From assembly GCA_024642265.1 (NCBI GenBank), contig JAHEBL010000019.1, forward strand, positions 1-45,247: 45,247 nucleotides of DNA, given 5' to 3'. Shown here in pieces: positions 19,995-28,282 of the stretch (within the stretch, counting starts at the first letter, position 1; every line of letters starts with the position of its first letter). This stretch comes from Haliea sp. (GTDB taxonomy: Bacteria > Pseudomonadota > Gammaproteobacteria > Pseudomonadales > Halieaceae). Position numbers and translations under genes: made by a program. Below the pieces are notes generated by a model. That model worked only from the letters and a program-made list of their open reading frames with translations. It searched no databases and was not told the DNA's origin.

Positions 19995-20416
19995 AGAGGA
20001 TTCCTCATTGTTGTGTCACTGGGTAATGGTCTGGTGGACTGGTAATGGTGCACCGACAGCAAGGGTCGGGGTTGGGGTGGAAGGGAGGGTGTCTTTTGCC
20101 GCCTGGACAGGAATGTCGGGGGCGTATGGTGCTTGAACCCGGGTGGCTCGGTGGCAGCGCTCTGGCGCTTACTGTGCGATACATGGCAACAGACAAGGTG
20201 CTGTCCGGCCTGCATCCGGAAGTCAGTCAACGGCTCTTCCCGGCGTGGCTGGTCTGTACAGCGTAGGCCCGATTATCAAACCCTCCTCGCCAGGCTGTCA
20301 ATGGCAACCGCGAAATTAGCGCCGAATGTTCAACGCCGGACATATCCCACTGACACAGCGGGTGATTTGGGCTAGCATAGCGCGCTTGTATTCAAGAATT
20401 AAAAGTAGCTCCCTCG
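19995..20416. other. Divergent spacer between PhoH-like and exoribonuclease genes
   Basis: About 420 bases with no supported gene. The right end carries the exoribonuclease promoter (20350-20378). The rest is G-rich on the plus strand and shows no clear repeat or RNA fold. Confidence 0.5.
20350..20378 (+). promoter_or_regulatory. Sigma-70-type promoter for the exoribonuclease gene
   Basis: CTGACA (20350-20355), 17 bases, then TAGCAT (20373-20378), putting the transcript start near 20385 and a leader of about 30 bases before the ATG at 20417. Confidence 0.5.
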
Positions 20417-22429
20417 ATGCTCAACCAGGACTCCCTGTCGCAACTGAAAGGCCTCAAATCCCAGATGGAGGCCGAGAAGGAGCGCGCTGAGGCCGTTATC
20501 AAGGGTACCCAGAACCGGTATGGTTTTGCGGTACTCGATGACGGCCGCGAAATTTTCATCCCCCCGGACGAAATGCTCAAGGTCTTTCCCGATGACCGGG
20601 TCATGGTCTGCATCCGGCCGACCCGGGACAACAAAACCATCGCCGACATCGAGAAGCTGGTGGACAGCCCGCTGGGGGACTTCACCGGGCGCTGCGTGCG
20701 CAAGGGCAAGGCCGTATTTGTAGAGCCGGACCTGCAACAGCTCAACCGCTGGCTATTCATACCGCCCCACGCCCGCAACGGGGTCAAGGAGGGCGACTAT
20801 GTCCGCTGCGCGATACTGCGCCACCCGATCCGCGACGGCAAACCCCAGGCCAAGGTACTTACAGTAATCGGCGACGAGACCACACCCGGCATCGAAAACC
20901 TTTACAGCATGGCCAAGTACAGGCTGGCAACCGAGTGGAGCAGCGCGAGCAAGAAGGAAGTGGACCGCCTCGTGGCGGAATGCCAACCGCTCAGTACCGG
21001 CAAGCGACGGGACCTTACCGACCTGGAGTTCATCTCCATCGACACGGTCAAAACCCAGGACATCGACGATGCGCTTTACGCGGAAATCAGCAGCGACGGC
21101 TGGACCCTGTTTGTCGCCATCGCTGATCCCACTGCTTATATCCGCGAGGACAGCGAACTGTACCGCGACATCGCCGCACGCGGCACCTCAGTGTACTTCC
21201 ATGGCGACGTCCTGCCCATGCTGCCCGAGCAACTGTCACAGGACACCTGCGCACTTTCCGAGGGCAGCGACCGGCCAGCACTGGTGTGCAAAGTCGCTAT
21301 CAGCGACAACGGCGAGGTCGGCGATTTCGAATTCATTGAAGCGACCGTCCGCTCCCGCGGCAAACTGTCTTACTACGGCGTCGATCGCTATCTGAACGGC
21401 CACGGCGACGACCTGATGAGCCACGCCACGCCGCTGGAGGCGCTTTACCAGGTATTCCGGGCGCTTCGGGCTCACCGCGAGGAGCACGGCCTGGTCATGG
21501 AGGATCGGCAGGAGTATCGCTGGATTCTCAACGACAGCAAACAGATCGAAACGATCGAGCCGTTCGAAAAACTGCTCTCCCAGAAGCTGGTGGAGGAGTG
21601 CATGATCGCCGCCAACCGCTGTGCCGCCCGCTTCCTGCGCGAACGGGGTGCCAGTGGCCCCTTTGTTACGCACCCCGGTATCCGCAAGGACCGGCTGGAT
21701 GAAGCCCGCAAGTTCCTGTCAATGCATGTGCCGGCCGCTGCAGAGATCGACCCGACCACCGTTCCCGGCTACCGGGACATCATGCGCTGCCTGTCCGCCG
21801 ACGGTCACAACCTGCCCCTGCGGGGCATGATCAACAGGCTCCTGACCCGGGCGGAACTGAGCACTGCACCCGGCCCCCACATGGGCATGGCCCTCGAGAC
21901 CTATACCAACTGCACCTCCCCCCTGCGCAAGTACGTCGACTTCCTCGCGCACCTGCAGATCAAGGCATTATTGCACGAGCAAAGCGCCGACCGCGTGGAC
22001 CAGCAGATGCTGGCCGCACTGACTCAACGCCAGCTGAATATCCGCACCGCAACTCTGGAAGCGGAGCGCTGGCTGGCGGGTAATTACCTTGCCAGGCTGG
22101 CCGGCGGCAGCGAGGGGCTGACCTTCAAGGGCAGGATAAACCACGTCAACAGCAGCGGTTTCAGTGTGCGCCTGGAAGACAACGGCCTCGAGGGCTTCGT
22201 CGATCTGCGCAAGGATCCCGAGAAGTTCAGCTACGACAAATGGACCGCAAGCCTGACCAGCACGACCCGCAGGTTCCAGCTGGAACAATCCGTGGAGCTC
22301 ACTTTCGTGTCAATTGACAGGGCAAACCAGTACCGCGCGATGTTTGCGCTGGTGGAAGGTTCTGGGCTCAAACCACCGAAAGCCGGGGCCGGAGACGGAG
22401 ACGGAGAGTCTTCTAAAGGCGAGCAGTGA
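20417..22429 (+). CDS. RNase II/R family 3'-5' exoribonuclease
   Basis: A 670-residue exoribonuclease of the VacB/RNase II family that degrades RNA from the 3' end. It has N-terminal cold-shock-like OB folds (about 30-150), the catalytic RNB domain starting with FISIDTVKTQDIDDALYAE (Asp209, Asp215, Asp217 and Asp218 by count, matching the metal-binding acid set), the NCTSPLRKYVDFLAH stretch typical of RNB active sites, and a C-terminal S1 domain (about 565-650). Length is nearer RNase II (about 640) than RNase R (about 800), and there is no long basic tail, so RNase II (rnb) is likelier. No clear ribosome site precedes the ATG. Confidence 0.92.
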   Translation: MLNQDSLSQLKGLKSQMEAEKERAEAVIKGTQNRYGFAVLDDGREIFIPPDEMLKVFPDDRVMVCIRPTRDNKTIADIEKLVDSPLGDFTGRCVRKGKAVFVEPDLQQLNRWLFIPPHARNGVKEGDYVRCAILRHPIRDGKPQAKVLTVIGDETTPGIENLYSMAKYRLATEWSSASKKEVDRLVAECQPLSTGKRRDLTDLEFISIDTVKTQDIDDALYAEISSDGWTLFVAIADPTAYIREDSELYRDIAARGTSVYFHGDVLPMLPEQLSQDTCALSEGSDRPALVCKVAISDNGEVGDFEFIEATVRSRGKLSYYGVDRYLNGHGDDLMSHATPLEALYQVFRALRAHREEHGLVMEDRQEYRWILNDSKQIETIEPFEKLLSQKLVEECMIAANRCAARFLRERGASGPFVTHPGIRKDRLDEARKFLSMHVPAAAEIDPTTVPGYRDIMRCLSADGHNLPLRGMINRLLTRAELSTAPGPHMGMALETYTNCTSPLRKYVDFLAHLQIKALLHEQSADRVDQQMLAALTQRQLNIRTATLEAERWLAGNYLARLAGGSEGLTFKGRINHVNSSGFSVRLEDNGLEGFVDLRKDPEKFSYDKWTASLTSTTRRFQLEQSVELTFVSIDRANQYRAMFALVEGSGLKPPKAGAGDGDGESSKGEQ

Positions 22430-22462
22430 GCCGCCAACCAACTGTGAGTGACTGTGGCTCTA

Positions 22463-22786
22463 TTAGTGGCGCTGGCTTGTGGCGCCCAGGGCAACGACTG
22501 GCTTGCCGTGAGCCTGCGCGGCGGCTGGTAGTGTAGCTGTCAGGCTGGCCTGCACGAGGGTTACGAGCCGTATCATTTCCGCCACCCCCAGGGCGCGCAG
22601 ATAATCTCCCATCTCGCTGTAGCTGTCCGGCGCTATGCTGGCATCCACTACCCGCAGCGTTCGTATTACCAACTCCTCGCTGGCACTGAATCCGTCCTGT
22701 GCACCGAAAATCAACTTGGTGAATGTATCCACGATAGCCATCTCGCTAACAGGTTCCCCCGCTCCGGAATCGCATGCCACCTTCAT
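22463..22786 (-). CDS. Hypothetical protein, 107 residues
   Basis: No family recognised. The product has balanced amino-acid use and predicted helices (FTKLIFGAQDGFSASEELVIRT, DYLRALGVAEMIRLVTLVQA) with no signal peptide or membrane segment. The ATG at 22786 follows GGGGG at workable spacing. Upstream on the same strand are two 11-base direct repeats at 22883-22903. It is convergent with the exoribonuclease gene (33 bases between stops). I think it is a real gene but cannot rule out a chance frame. Confidence 0.6.
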   Translation of the reverse strand: MKVACDSGAGEPVSEMAIVDTFTKLIFGAQDGFSASEELVIRTLRVVDASIAPDSYSEMGDYLRALGVAEMIRLVTLVQASLTATLPAAAQAHGKPVVALGATSQRH

Positions 22787-22882
22787 GGTTAACCCCCGTG
22801 CACAATTGCCGCTTCCTGTGCAGACAGCCTGTCTGCTGGCGGGACAACATTTTCAGTATGGCCGAAATCACAGGAAAAATTG

Positions 22883-22903
22883 GTCAATATTTAGTCAATA
22901 TTT
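22883..22903 (-). promoter_or_regulatory. Tandem 11-base direct repeat upstream of the 107-residue gene
   Basis: GTCAATATTT occurs twice with an 11-base period (22883 and 22894); on the minus strand this reads AAATATTGAC twice. One-turn direct repeats are the usual layout of OmpR/PhoB-class response-regulator sites. The regulator is unknown. Confidence 0.35.
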
Positions 22904-23008
22904 CACAAAGAAGCCGCATAACAGCCCGGGTTTTCCCCTGAGAGGCGGGAAAAAAAGACGGATCGGCGAAAACCAGTGGCGCAGAGGCCGCCCGGAGCAG
23001 ATGGCAGG

Positions 23009-24406
<1,398 letters not shown>

Positions 24407-24422
24407 AATGCCGATTGAACCT

Positions 24423-24977
24423 CTATCTGGCGATTCGGGTGATTTTGCTGCCTTCCAGAGTCAGGTTGTACATCAAACCGGTGTTTGAAAAGACGAAGCC
24501 AATCACAGACTCCCTGAGGGTCTGGGTGTCAATACTGCCATCGACGCCGATCTTCACAAGCGCGACGCTACCATCCACTCCGACCTTCCAACCGTTACTG
24601 TTCTGGAATTTTCCAAGCGCTTCTTCAGTCATAAACAGAATGACTTCCGACTTTTTCTGCACACCCACCTGCAGGCCGAACGATGCACCGGCCGTAACAA
24701 AATAGGAGGTGGGCTTGCCAGGCACCAGCAGGGAGCCTTCGCCGTATTCGCCACCCACACCAAAGCCCATTTTCACCACATCCGGGAACACCAGCGTACC
24801 GGCGGCCTTGTCCAGCAGCTCGCCGGCTTTGGTGGAGTGGCTGCGCAGCTTGACCAGGGCTTCCGCGGAACCGGCATCGATTACCTCCTTGCTGTCAGCC
24901 CACAGTGCTCGCGCCGGAAGCAGCAACACCAGGCCAATGAACAATGGCAACCAGTGGCCGCGCTTTGGTTGGGACAT
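24423..24977 (-). CDS. Secreted SYLF (YSC84-type) domain protein
   Basis: A 184-residue protein with a signal peptide ending near ARALWA, followed by a SYLF/YSC84 lipid-binding domain: [38 protein letters not shown] and [10 protein letters not shown] are characteristic. In the periplasm such proteins are thought to bind lipid; precise roles are unknown. AAGGAG sits at good distance before the ATG at 24977. It probably begins the transcript that continues into asnS. Confidence 0.9.
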   Translation of the reverse strand: MSQPKRGHWLPLFIGLVLLLPARALWADSKEVIDAGSAEALVKLRSHSTKAGELLDKAAGTLVFPDVVKMGFGVGGEYGEGSLLVPGKPTSYFVTAGASFGLQVGVQKKSEVILFMTEEALGKFQNSNGWKVGVDGSVALVKIGVDGSIDTQTLRESVIGFVFSNTGLMYNLTLEGSKITRIAR

Positions 24978-25174
24978 CGATACTACTCCTTGTAAATGAA
25001 CGTGCCGGGGCTGCGGCCCTGACCGCAGGCGCCGGATTCTGACGCGATGGATTCTACACCAACACCGGCGCCCGGTGCATTGGGCGAATGCTCTCGACGG
25101 CCCTTGTGGCCCATCGGCAATGGGGTTCTAATACCGCCCTGATGGGAATCCGCATGAGCGCGGCAGGTATTTAC

Positions 25175-25567
25175 ATGAAAAAGGACGAAATCGAATTTCT
25201 GGAAGGTGGCAGTTACATCAGTTTTGCCACCCGCAAAAAGTCCGGTGACCTGGTCGCCACCCCGGTCTGGTTTGCGCCCGACGGGGACAGTTATTATCTT
25301 TTTTCGGCGGGGAATGCCGGCAAGGTAAAGCGATTGCGCAACTTCAGCGAGGTGCGCATTGCGGCCTGCACTGTGACCGGCACACTGACCGGCGAGTGGC
25401 TGGACACACGCGCCCACCTGCTCGACAAGCCCGCCGACATGGACCGGGCCCTGCAGGCGCTGAGGCGCAAATACGGCTTGCAAATGGCGATCGGTGACTG
25501 TTTTTCGAAGCTCACCGGCAAGATGAAACGACGACAATATATCCGGGTCGAACGCCCGAAAGCCTAG
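25175..25567 (+). CDS. PPOX-class split-barrel flavin/F420-type oxidoreductase
   Basis: A 130-residue protein of the pyridoxamine-phosphate-oxidase-like split-barrel family, in the subgroup annotated as PPOX class F420-dependent oxidoreductase: KSGDLVATPVWFAPDGDSYY, SAGNAGKVKRLRNFSEVRIAAC and the C-terminal KRRQYIRVERP fit. The cofactor (FMN, F420 or heme) cannot be told from sequence. Start choice is uncertain; ATG codons at 25154 and 25088 are in frame, but the family core begins right after 25175. It is not related by duplication to pdxH at 36264. It is convergent with the TPR lipoprotein gene. Confidence 0.82.
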   Translation: MKKDEIEFLEGGSYISFATRKKSGDLVATPVWFAPDGDSYYLFSAGNAGKVKRLRNFSEVRIAACTVTGTLTGEWLDTRAHLLDKPADMDRALQALRRKYGLQMAIGDCFSKLTGKMKRRQYIRVERPKA

Positions 25568-25571
25568 GACC

Positions 25572-26774
25572 CTAGGTACCCACCAACCGGGCCTCGAGCA
25601 CCGCCTCCAGCTGGCGCTGGTAATAGGCGATGTCGGAGTGCAGGGTGGCCTGGTTGATCGCCTCTTCGATATCCCTGGCGGCGGCGTCATAGTCGTTAAG
25701 CTGGTAGTGGATCACCCCCCGGCTGAACAACAGGTTGCTGTCTGCTGGTGACAAGGCTACAGCCTGCTCATAGTGGACCAGTGCAGCTTCCCAGTCGCCT
25801 GCCGCGGCGACTTCATCGCCAAGCCAGGCGTGGTAGTAGGGATTGGATCGGCGGTGTGTATCAACCCTCTCAAGCCAGTAATCGCGCTCCTCTTCCCGAC
25901 CCTCCAGGCCATACAGCACCGCCAGGTTGGTCATGGCCGAGTACTCGGTAAAATCCAGCTCCAGGGCCTGCATGTAGCTTCGCTCCGCCTCCCGGTGCTG
26001 GCCACTGGAGCGGTAGACGGCGCCAAGATTGGCCCACAGATGCGCATCCCCAGGGCTCAGCTGCAGCGCCCGCACCACGTATAACCAGGCAGTTTCCGTA
26101 TTGCCTTCTGCCAGGGCAGACATGGCAATATTGTTGTAATACAGGGCTTCGCCCTGGGCGTCGGTGAGCTCCCGGGACTCGCTTATGTCCCTGGAAGGCA
26201 GCGGGTCGATATCGACCATGTAGCGCTTGCCATCGCGCAAACGCACCGCCACATTCACATGCAAGCCAACCTGCACCCGCTCGCTTGTCCGGCTCCACTG
26301 GGGGCGCACCTCCACCCACTGGTAGTTGGCTTCCAGGCCAGCCTCTCGGGCGAGGGCAATAAAAAGATTGGCATAAGACAGGCAGTTGGCTACCCGGCGC
26401 TGGAACACTTCCTGCGCTGTTCCCTCCGCAAACGGGTCGTACTGCATATCGAGGCCGCCCGCACCCCGCACGGCCTGATGCAGGGACATCAGCCGCAGCC
26501 GGCTGTTGTCCTGGCCCGCGGTGTAACGCGCGACGAACTGCCGCATGGGCTCGTCCACGGCCAGCAGGTCTATCCGCGGCACACGGCCGGCGACCGCCGC
26601 TACCGCCAGGCTGCTACCCTGGTGCTGCAGCGGCGGGAGCTGGTCAATGACCTGGCGATCCACAGACGGGCTGGCACAGCCGCAGAGCGCGGCGAGCACA
26701 AGGGCAACGGGGGCCCAGCCCGCTGACAACGACGGTAGTAACTGCCTCGCGAACCTCGTGGCGGAAGACGTCAT
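25572..26774 (-). CDS. Lipoprotein with transglutaminase-like and TPR domains
   Basis: From the ATG at 26774 (GGGAGG upstream) the 400-residue product has a lipoprotein signal with LCGC, lipid-accepting Cys33. Residues about 85-195 look like a transglutaminase-like fold: Cys131 in RRVANCLSYANLFIALAREAG, His172 in GLHVNVAVRL and Asp188 in MVDIDP form the expected Cys-His-Asp series. The rest (about 205-395) is four to five tetratricopeptide repeats. It probably works on the periplasmic face of the envelope; substrate or partner unknown. The triad reading is mine from motif spacing, not from a search. Confidence 0.82.
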   Translation of the reverse strand: MTSSATRFARQLLPSLSAGWAPVALVLAALCGCASPSVDRQVIDQLPPLQHQGSSLAVAAVAGRVPRIDLLAVDEPMRQFVARYTAGQDNSRLRLMSLHQAVRGAGGLDMQYDPFAEGTAQEVFQRRVANCLSYANLFIALAREAGLEANYQWVEVRPQWSRTSERVQVGLHVNVAVRLRDGKRYMVDIDPLPSRDISESRELTDAQGEALYYNNIAMSALAEGNTETAWLYVVRALQLSPGDAHLWANLGAVYRSSGQHREAERSYMQALELDFTEYSAMTNLAVLYGLEGREEERDYWLERVDTHRRSNPYYHAWLGDEVAAAGDWEAALVHYEQAVALSPADSNLLFSRGVIHYQLNDYDAAARDIEEAINQATLHSDIAYYQRQLEAVLEARLVGT

Positions 26775-26829
26775 ATAATCCTCCCTCGCTCTGAGTATAA
26801 CCCAGCGCAGATGCTTCTGAGCAGGCACC

Positions 26830-26843
26830 TTGATCTGCGTCAA
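26830..26843. promoter_or_regulatory. FNR/ANR-like box
   Basis: TTGATCTGCGTCAA is 13 of 14 positions to the palindrome TTGAT-N4-ATCAA (G for A at one place), a form common for ANR in pseudomonads. Its centre is 82 bases before the small membrane ORF at 26919 and 62 bases before the lipoprotein start at 26774, so either or both could be oxygen-controlled. A minus-strand TATACT (26799-26794) could be the -10 for the lipoprotein gene. Confidence 0.5.
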
Positions 26844-26845
26844 TG

Positions 26846-26888
26846 CAGGAACCCGGGACCTGCGCCAGTCTTTTCGCAGGCGTTCCTG
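26846..26888 (+). ncRNA. Bulged stem-loop in the leader of the 43-residue ORF
   Basis: CAGGAAC (26846-26852) pairs with GTTCCTG (26882-26888), and CCTGCG (26859-26864) with CGCAGG (26875-26880), leaving a 10-base loop CCAGTCTTTT. It lies between the FNR-like box and the ribosome site. A 5'-leader regulatory fold is possible; nothing shows it is transcribed. Confidence 0.3.
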
Positions 26889-26918
26889 TCGAACAAACCA
26901 ATAATGAGGGCTAATCCA

Positions 26919-27050
26919 ATGACCCAGCACCTGTCTCCCGAAGATACTCAAGCCGACCGCACCGCAATGCGTCACCTCGCGACAGTAGTAGGTATTTTCT
27001 TTGTGGCTACCGTCGTTATGGCGCTGGTAGTGGGACTGGTAATGGGCTGA
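26919..27050 (+). CDS. Small single-pass membrane protein, 43 residues
   Basis: MTQHLSPEDTQADRTAMRHL followed by one hydrophobic helix (about residues 21-42) and a stop. GAGGG lies 8 bases before the ATG at 26919; an in-frame ATG at 26904 has no such site. Too short for family recognition. The polar acidic head with one C-terminal helix, behind an FNR-like box, recalls small accessory subunits of respiratory complexes, but this is a guess. It is convergent with cysH, 18 bases between stops. Confidence 0.6.
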   Translation: MTQHLSPEDTQADRTAMRHLATVVGIFFVATVVMALVVGLVMG

Positions 27051-27058
27051 CCGCGTCG

Positions 27059-27075
27059 GGCCTGACGCTCAGGCC
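27059..27075. terminator. Hairpin between small ORF and cysH
   Basis: GGCCTGA-CGC-TCAGGCC, a perfect 7-base stem with a 3-base loop, overlaps the cysH stop codon in the convergent junction. There is no T tract on either side, so termination strength is doubtful. Confidence 0.35.
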
Positions 27076-27713
27076 GCCGTGTGCAGGCCGCACTCGCGGC
27101 CGTCCTGTACCTTGGTAGGATCAAAGTAATGCCGGCATGTGGGCAGCTGTTGTTGCGCCATATAGTCCTCCACATCGTCCTCGGACCAGTAGAAAATCGG
27201 CGCTACCTTGATGATGCCGCGGGCATCCACTGACACAATATCCAGGGTCTTGCGGTGTTCAGTTTCCTCCTGGCGGATGCCGGTCAGCCAGATTTCCGGG
27301 GCAAAATCCTGCAGCGCCCGGTCAAACGGCTCCAGTTTCACCTGCCGGGTGAAGTCCTGGTGCCGCTCCTCTTCATCTACCGTGGGAATACCGCCCATGA
27401 TCGCGTTGCGACGCTCACTGGTCATCTGCGGGGAGTAAACGTGAATGTTGATTTCCAGGTCGCGGATCAGCCGCTCGGCTACCACGTAGGTATCGCGCAG
27501 GTTGTAGCCGGTATCCACCCAGATCGTGGGCAGGGTTTTGTCGACTTCCCGTACCAGGTGCAGCATAACCGCAGCATTGCGGCCCATGCTGGTGGTGGCT
27601 ATCGCCCTGTGGCCCAGGCCCAGCGCCCAGCGGATAATGTCCTGCGGACTCATCGTCCGCAGCTGGGCGTTCACACTGTCTAGGTCCAGGTCCAGGGCTT
27701 GCATGGGTCGCAT
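27069..27713 (-). CDS. cysH: Phosphoadenylyl-sulfate (PAPS) reductase family protein
   Basis: Reduces activated sulfate (PAPS or APS) to sulfite with thioredoxin or glutaredoxin. The 214-residue protein has the PP-loop-like start AIATTSMGRNAAVMLHL, DTGYNLRDTY, LTGIRQEETEHRKTL and the C-terminal ECGLH with the catalytic cysteine. It lacks the paired CC and CxxC cysteines of iron-sulfur APS reductases, so PAPS is the likelier substrate. It is shorter than E. coli CysH (244). The RHH regulator and a SulP anion transporter lie next to it, consistent with sulfate assimilation. An alternative ATG is at 27704. Confidence 0.9.
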   Translation of the reverse strand: MRPMQALDLDLDSVNAQLRTMSPQDIIRWALGLGHRAIATTSMGRNAAVMLHLVREVDKTLPTIWVDTGYNLRDTYVVAERLIRDLEINIHVYSPQMTSERRNAIMGGIPTVDEEERHQDFTRQVKLEPFDRALQDFAPEIWLTGIRQEETEHRKTLDIVSVDARGIIKVAPIFYWSEDDVEDYMAQQQLPTCRHYFDPTKVQDGRECGLHTAA

Positions 27714-27762
27714 TTTTCGCTATCGGGGGCCGCACTTTATAGAACAAAAAAGCTGCATACAA

Positions 27763-27785
27763 ATAACTAAGCTCTATATGGTTAT
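27763..27785 (-). promoter_or_regulatory. Dyad upstream of cysH
   Basis: ATAAC-N13-GTTAT lies 50-72 bases before the cysH start, ahead of a possible minus-strand -10 (TATAAA, about 27741-27736). A LysR-type regulator such as CysB would bind in this position, but the match to a CysB site is not established. Confidence 0.3.
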
Positions 27786-27851
27786 TCTCCGCCAGCGCGG
27801 CTCATATCTGCGGGCGGGGCAATGCGGGCCGAGCACGCAACGGACGCGCGG

Positions 27852-28040
27852 TCAGGGCGCCACATCGTCACTGAAAACTTCCTCTCGCCAGTCGGTCCCC
27901 AGCTTCTCCTCGATATAATCGCGCATGAACTGCCTTATCTTCTGCGACGGCGTGACGTCTTCCTGGGCGCAGAGCTTTTCAAAGGCGGCTTTCTTGTTTG
28001 GATCGACCAGCAGGGTCAATCTCGCGGTGCGCTTTTCCAT
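27852..28040 (-). CDS. Ribbon-helix-helix (CopG/Arc-like) DNA-binding protein
   Basis: A 62-residue protein: a short strand ARLTLLVD, then helices KKAAFEKLCAQEDV and TPSQKIRQFMRDYIEEKL, which is the ribbon-helix-helix layout in which the paired N-terminal strands contact the DNA major groove. No toxin partner follows; cysH is next downstream, 138 bases away. It is divergent from the SulP gene, and the region between carries a shared 14-base motif, so it may regulate itself and SulP. Ribosome site weak (CAGAG). Confidence 0.8.
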   Translation of the reverse strand: MEKRTARLTLLVDPNKKAAFEKLCAQEDVTPSQKIRQFMRDYIEEKLGTDWREEVFSDDVAP

Positions 28041-28093
28041 ATTGGTGACTCTGGGGCGGGATCAGGGTGTGACCCGGGTTAATCGAGCATTGG

Positions 28094-28107
28094 ATTAACA
28101 TACTATT
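28094..28107 (-). promoter_or_regulatory. Operator-like half site in front of the RHH gene
   Basis: Plus strand ATTAACATACTATT, identical over 14 bases to the core of the dyad at 28222-28245 in front of SulP. It lies 54 bases before the RHH start. The left half of the dyad is degenerate here (TTGGA instead of TAGTA). Confidence 0.5.
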
Positions 28108-28208
28108 GTAATGCCACCTCTCTTTCCACCCTCTCGCACGGGGATCCCGGGCGGGTTCGCGGGCATTCAGCCCAGGCTGGGACGCCCCCTGGCCTGCGGG
28201 GTGCGACT

Positions 28209-28225
28209 TTATCACTTTGTGATAA
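28209..28225. promoter_or_regulatory. Palindrome over the SulP -35 region
   Basis: TTATCAC-TTT-GTGATAA, perfect 7-base arms with a 3-base centre, overlaps the -35 TTGTGA of the SulP promoter. It is distinct from the dyad on its right, so a second regulator may act here. Confidence 0.4.
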
Positions 28226-28245
28226 TAGTATTAACATACTATTAT
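28217..28245 (+). promoter_or_regulatory. SulP promoter with overlapping operator dyad
   Basis: TTGTGA (28217-28222), 17 bases, TATTAT (28240-28245) is a good sigma-70 promoter 38 bases before the SulP ATG. ATAATAGTA-TTAACA-TACTATTAT (28222-28245), a perfect 9-base dyad with a 6-base centre, covers the spacer and -10, the expected place for a repressor. Confidence 0.6.
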
Positions 28246-28282
28246 TTCTCAATTAGCATCATGGATCCTCCGGGAGTCGCGT

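Noticed and set aside
25175-25567. Second copy of pdxH
   Set aside because: Shares only the split-barrel family with pdxH; lacks the pdxH FMN and C-terminal motifs and is much shorter.
27852-28040. Toxin-antitoxin pair led by the RHH protein
   Set aside because: No small toxin frame follows on the same strand; the next gene is cysH, and the operator layout points to control of SulP.
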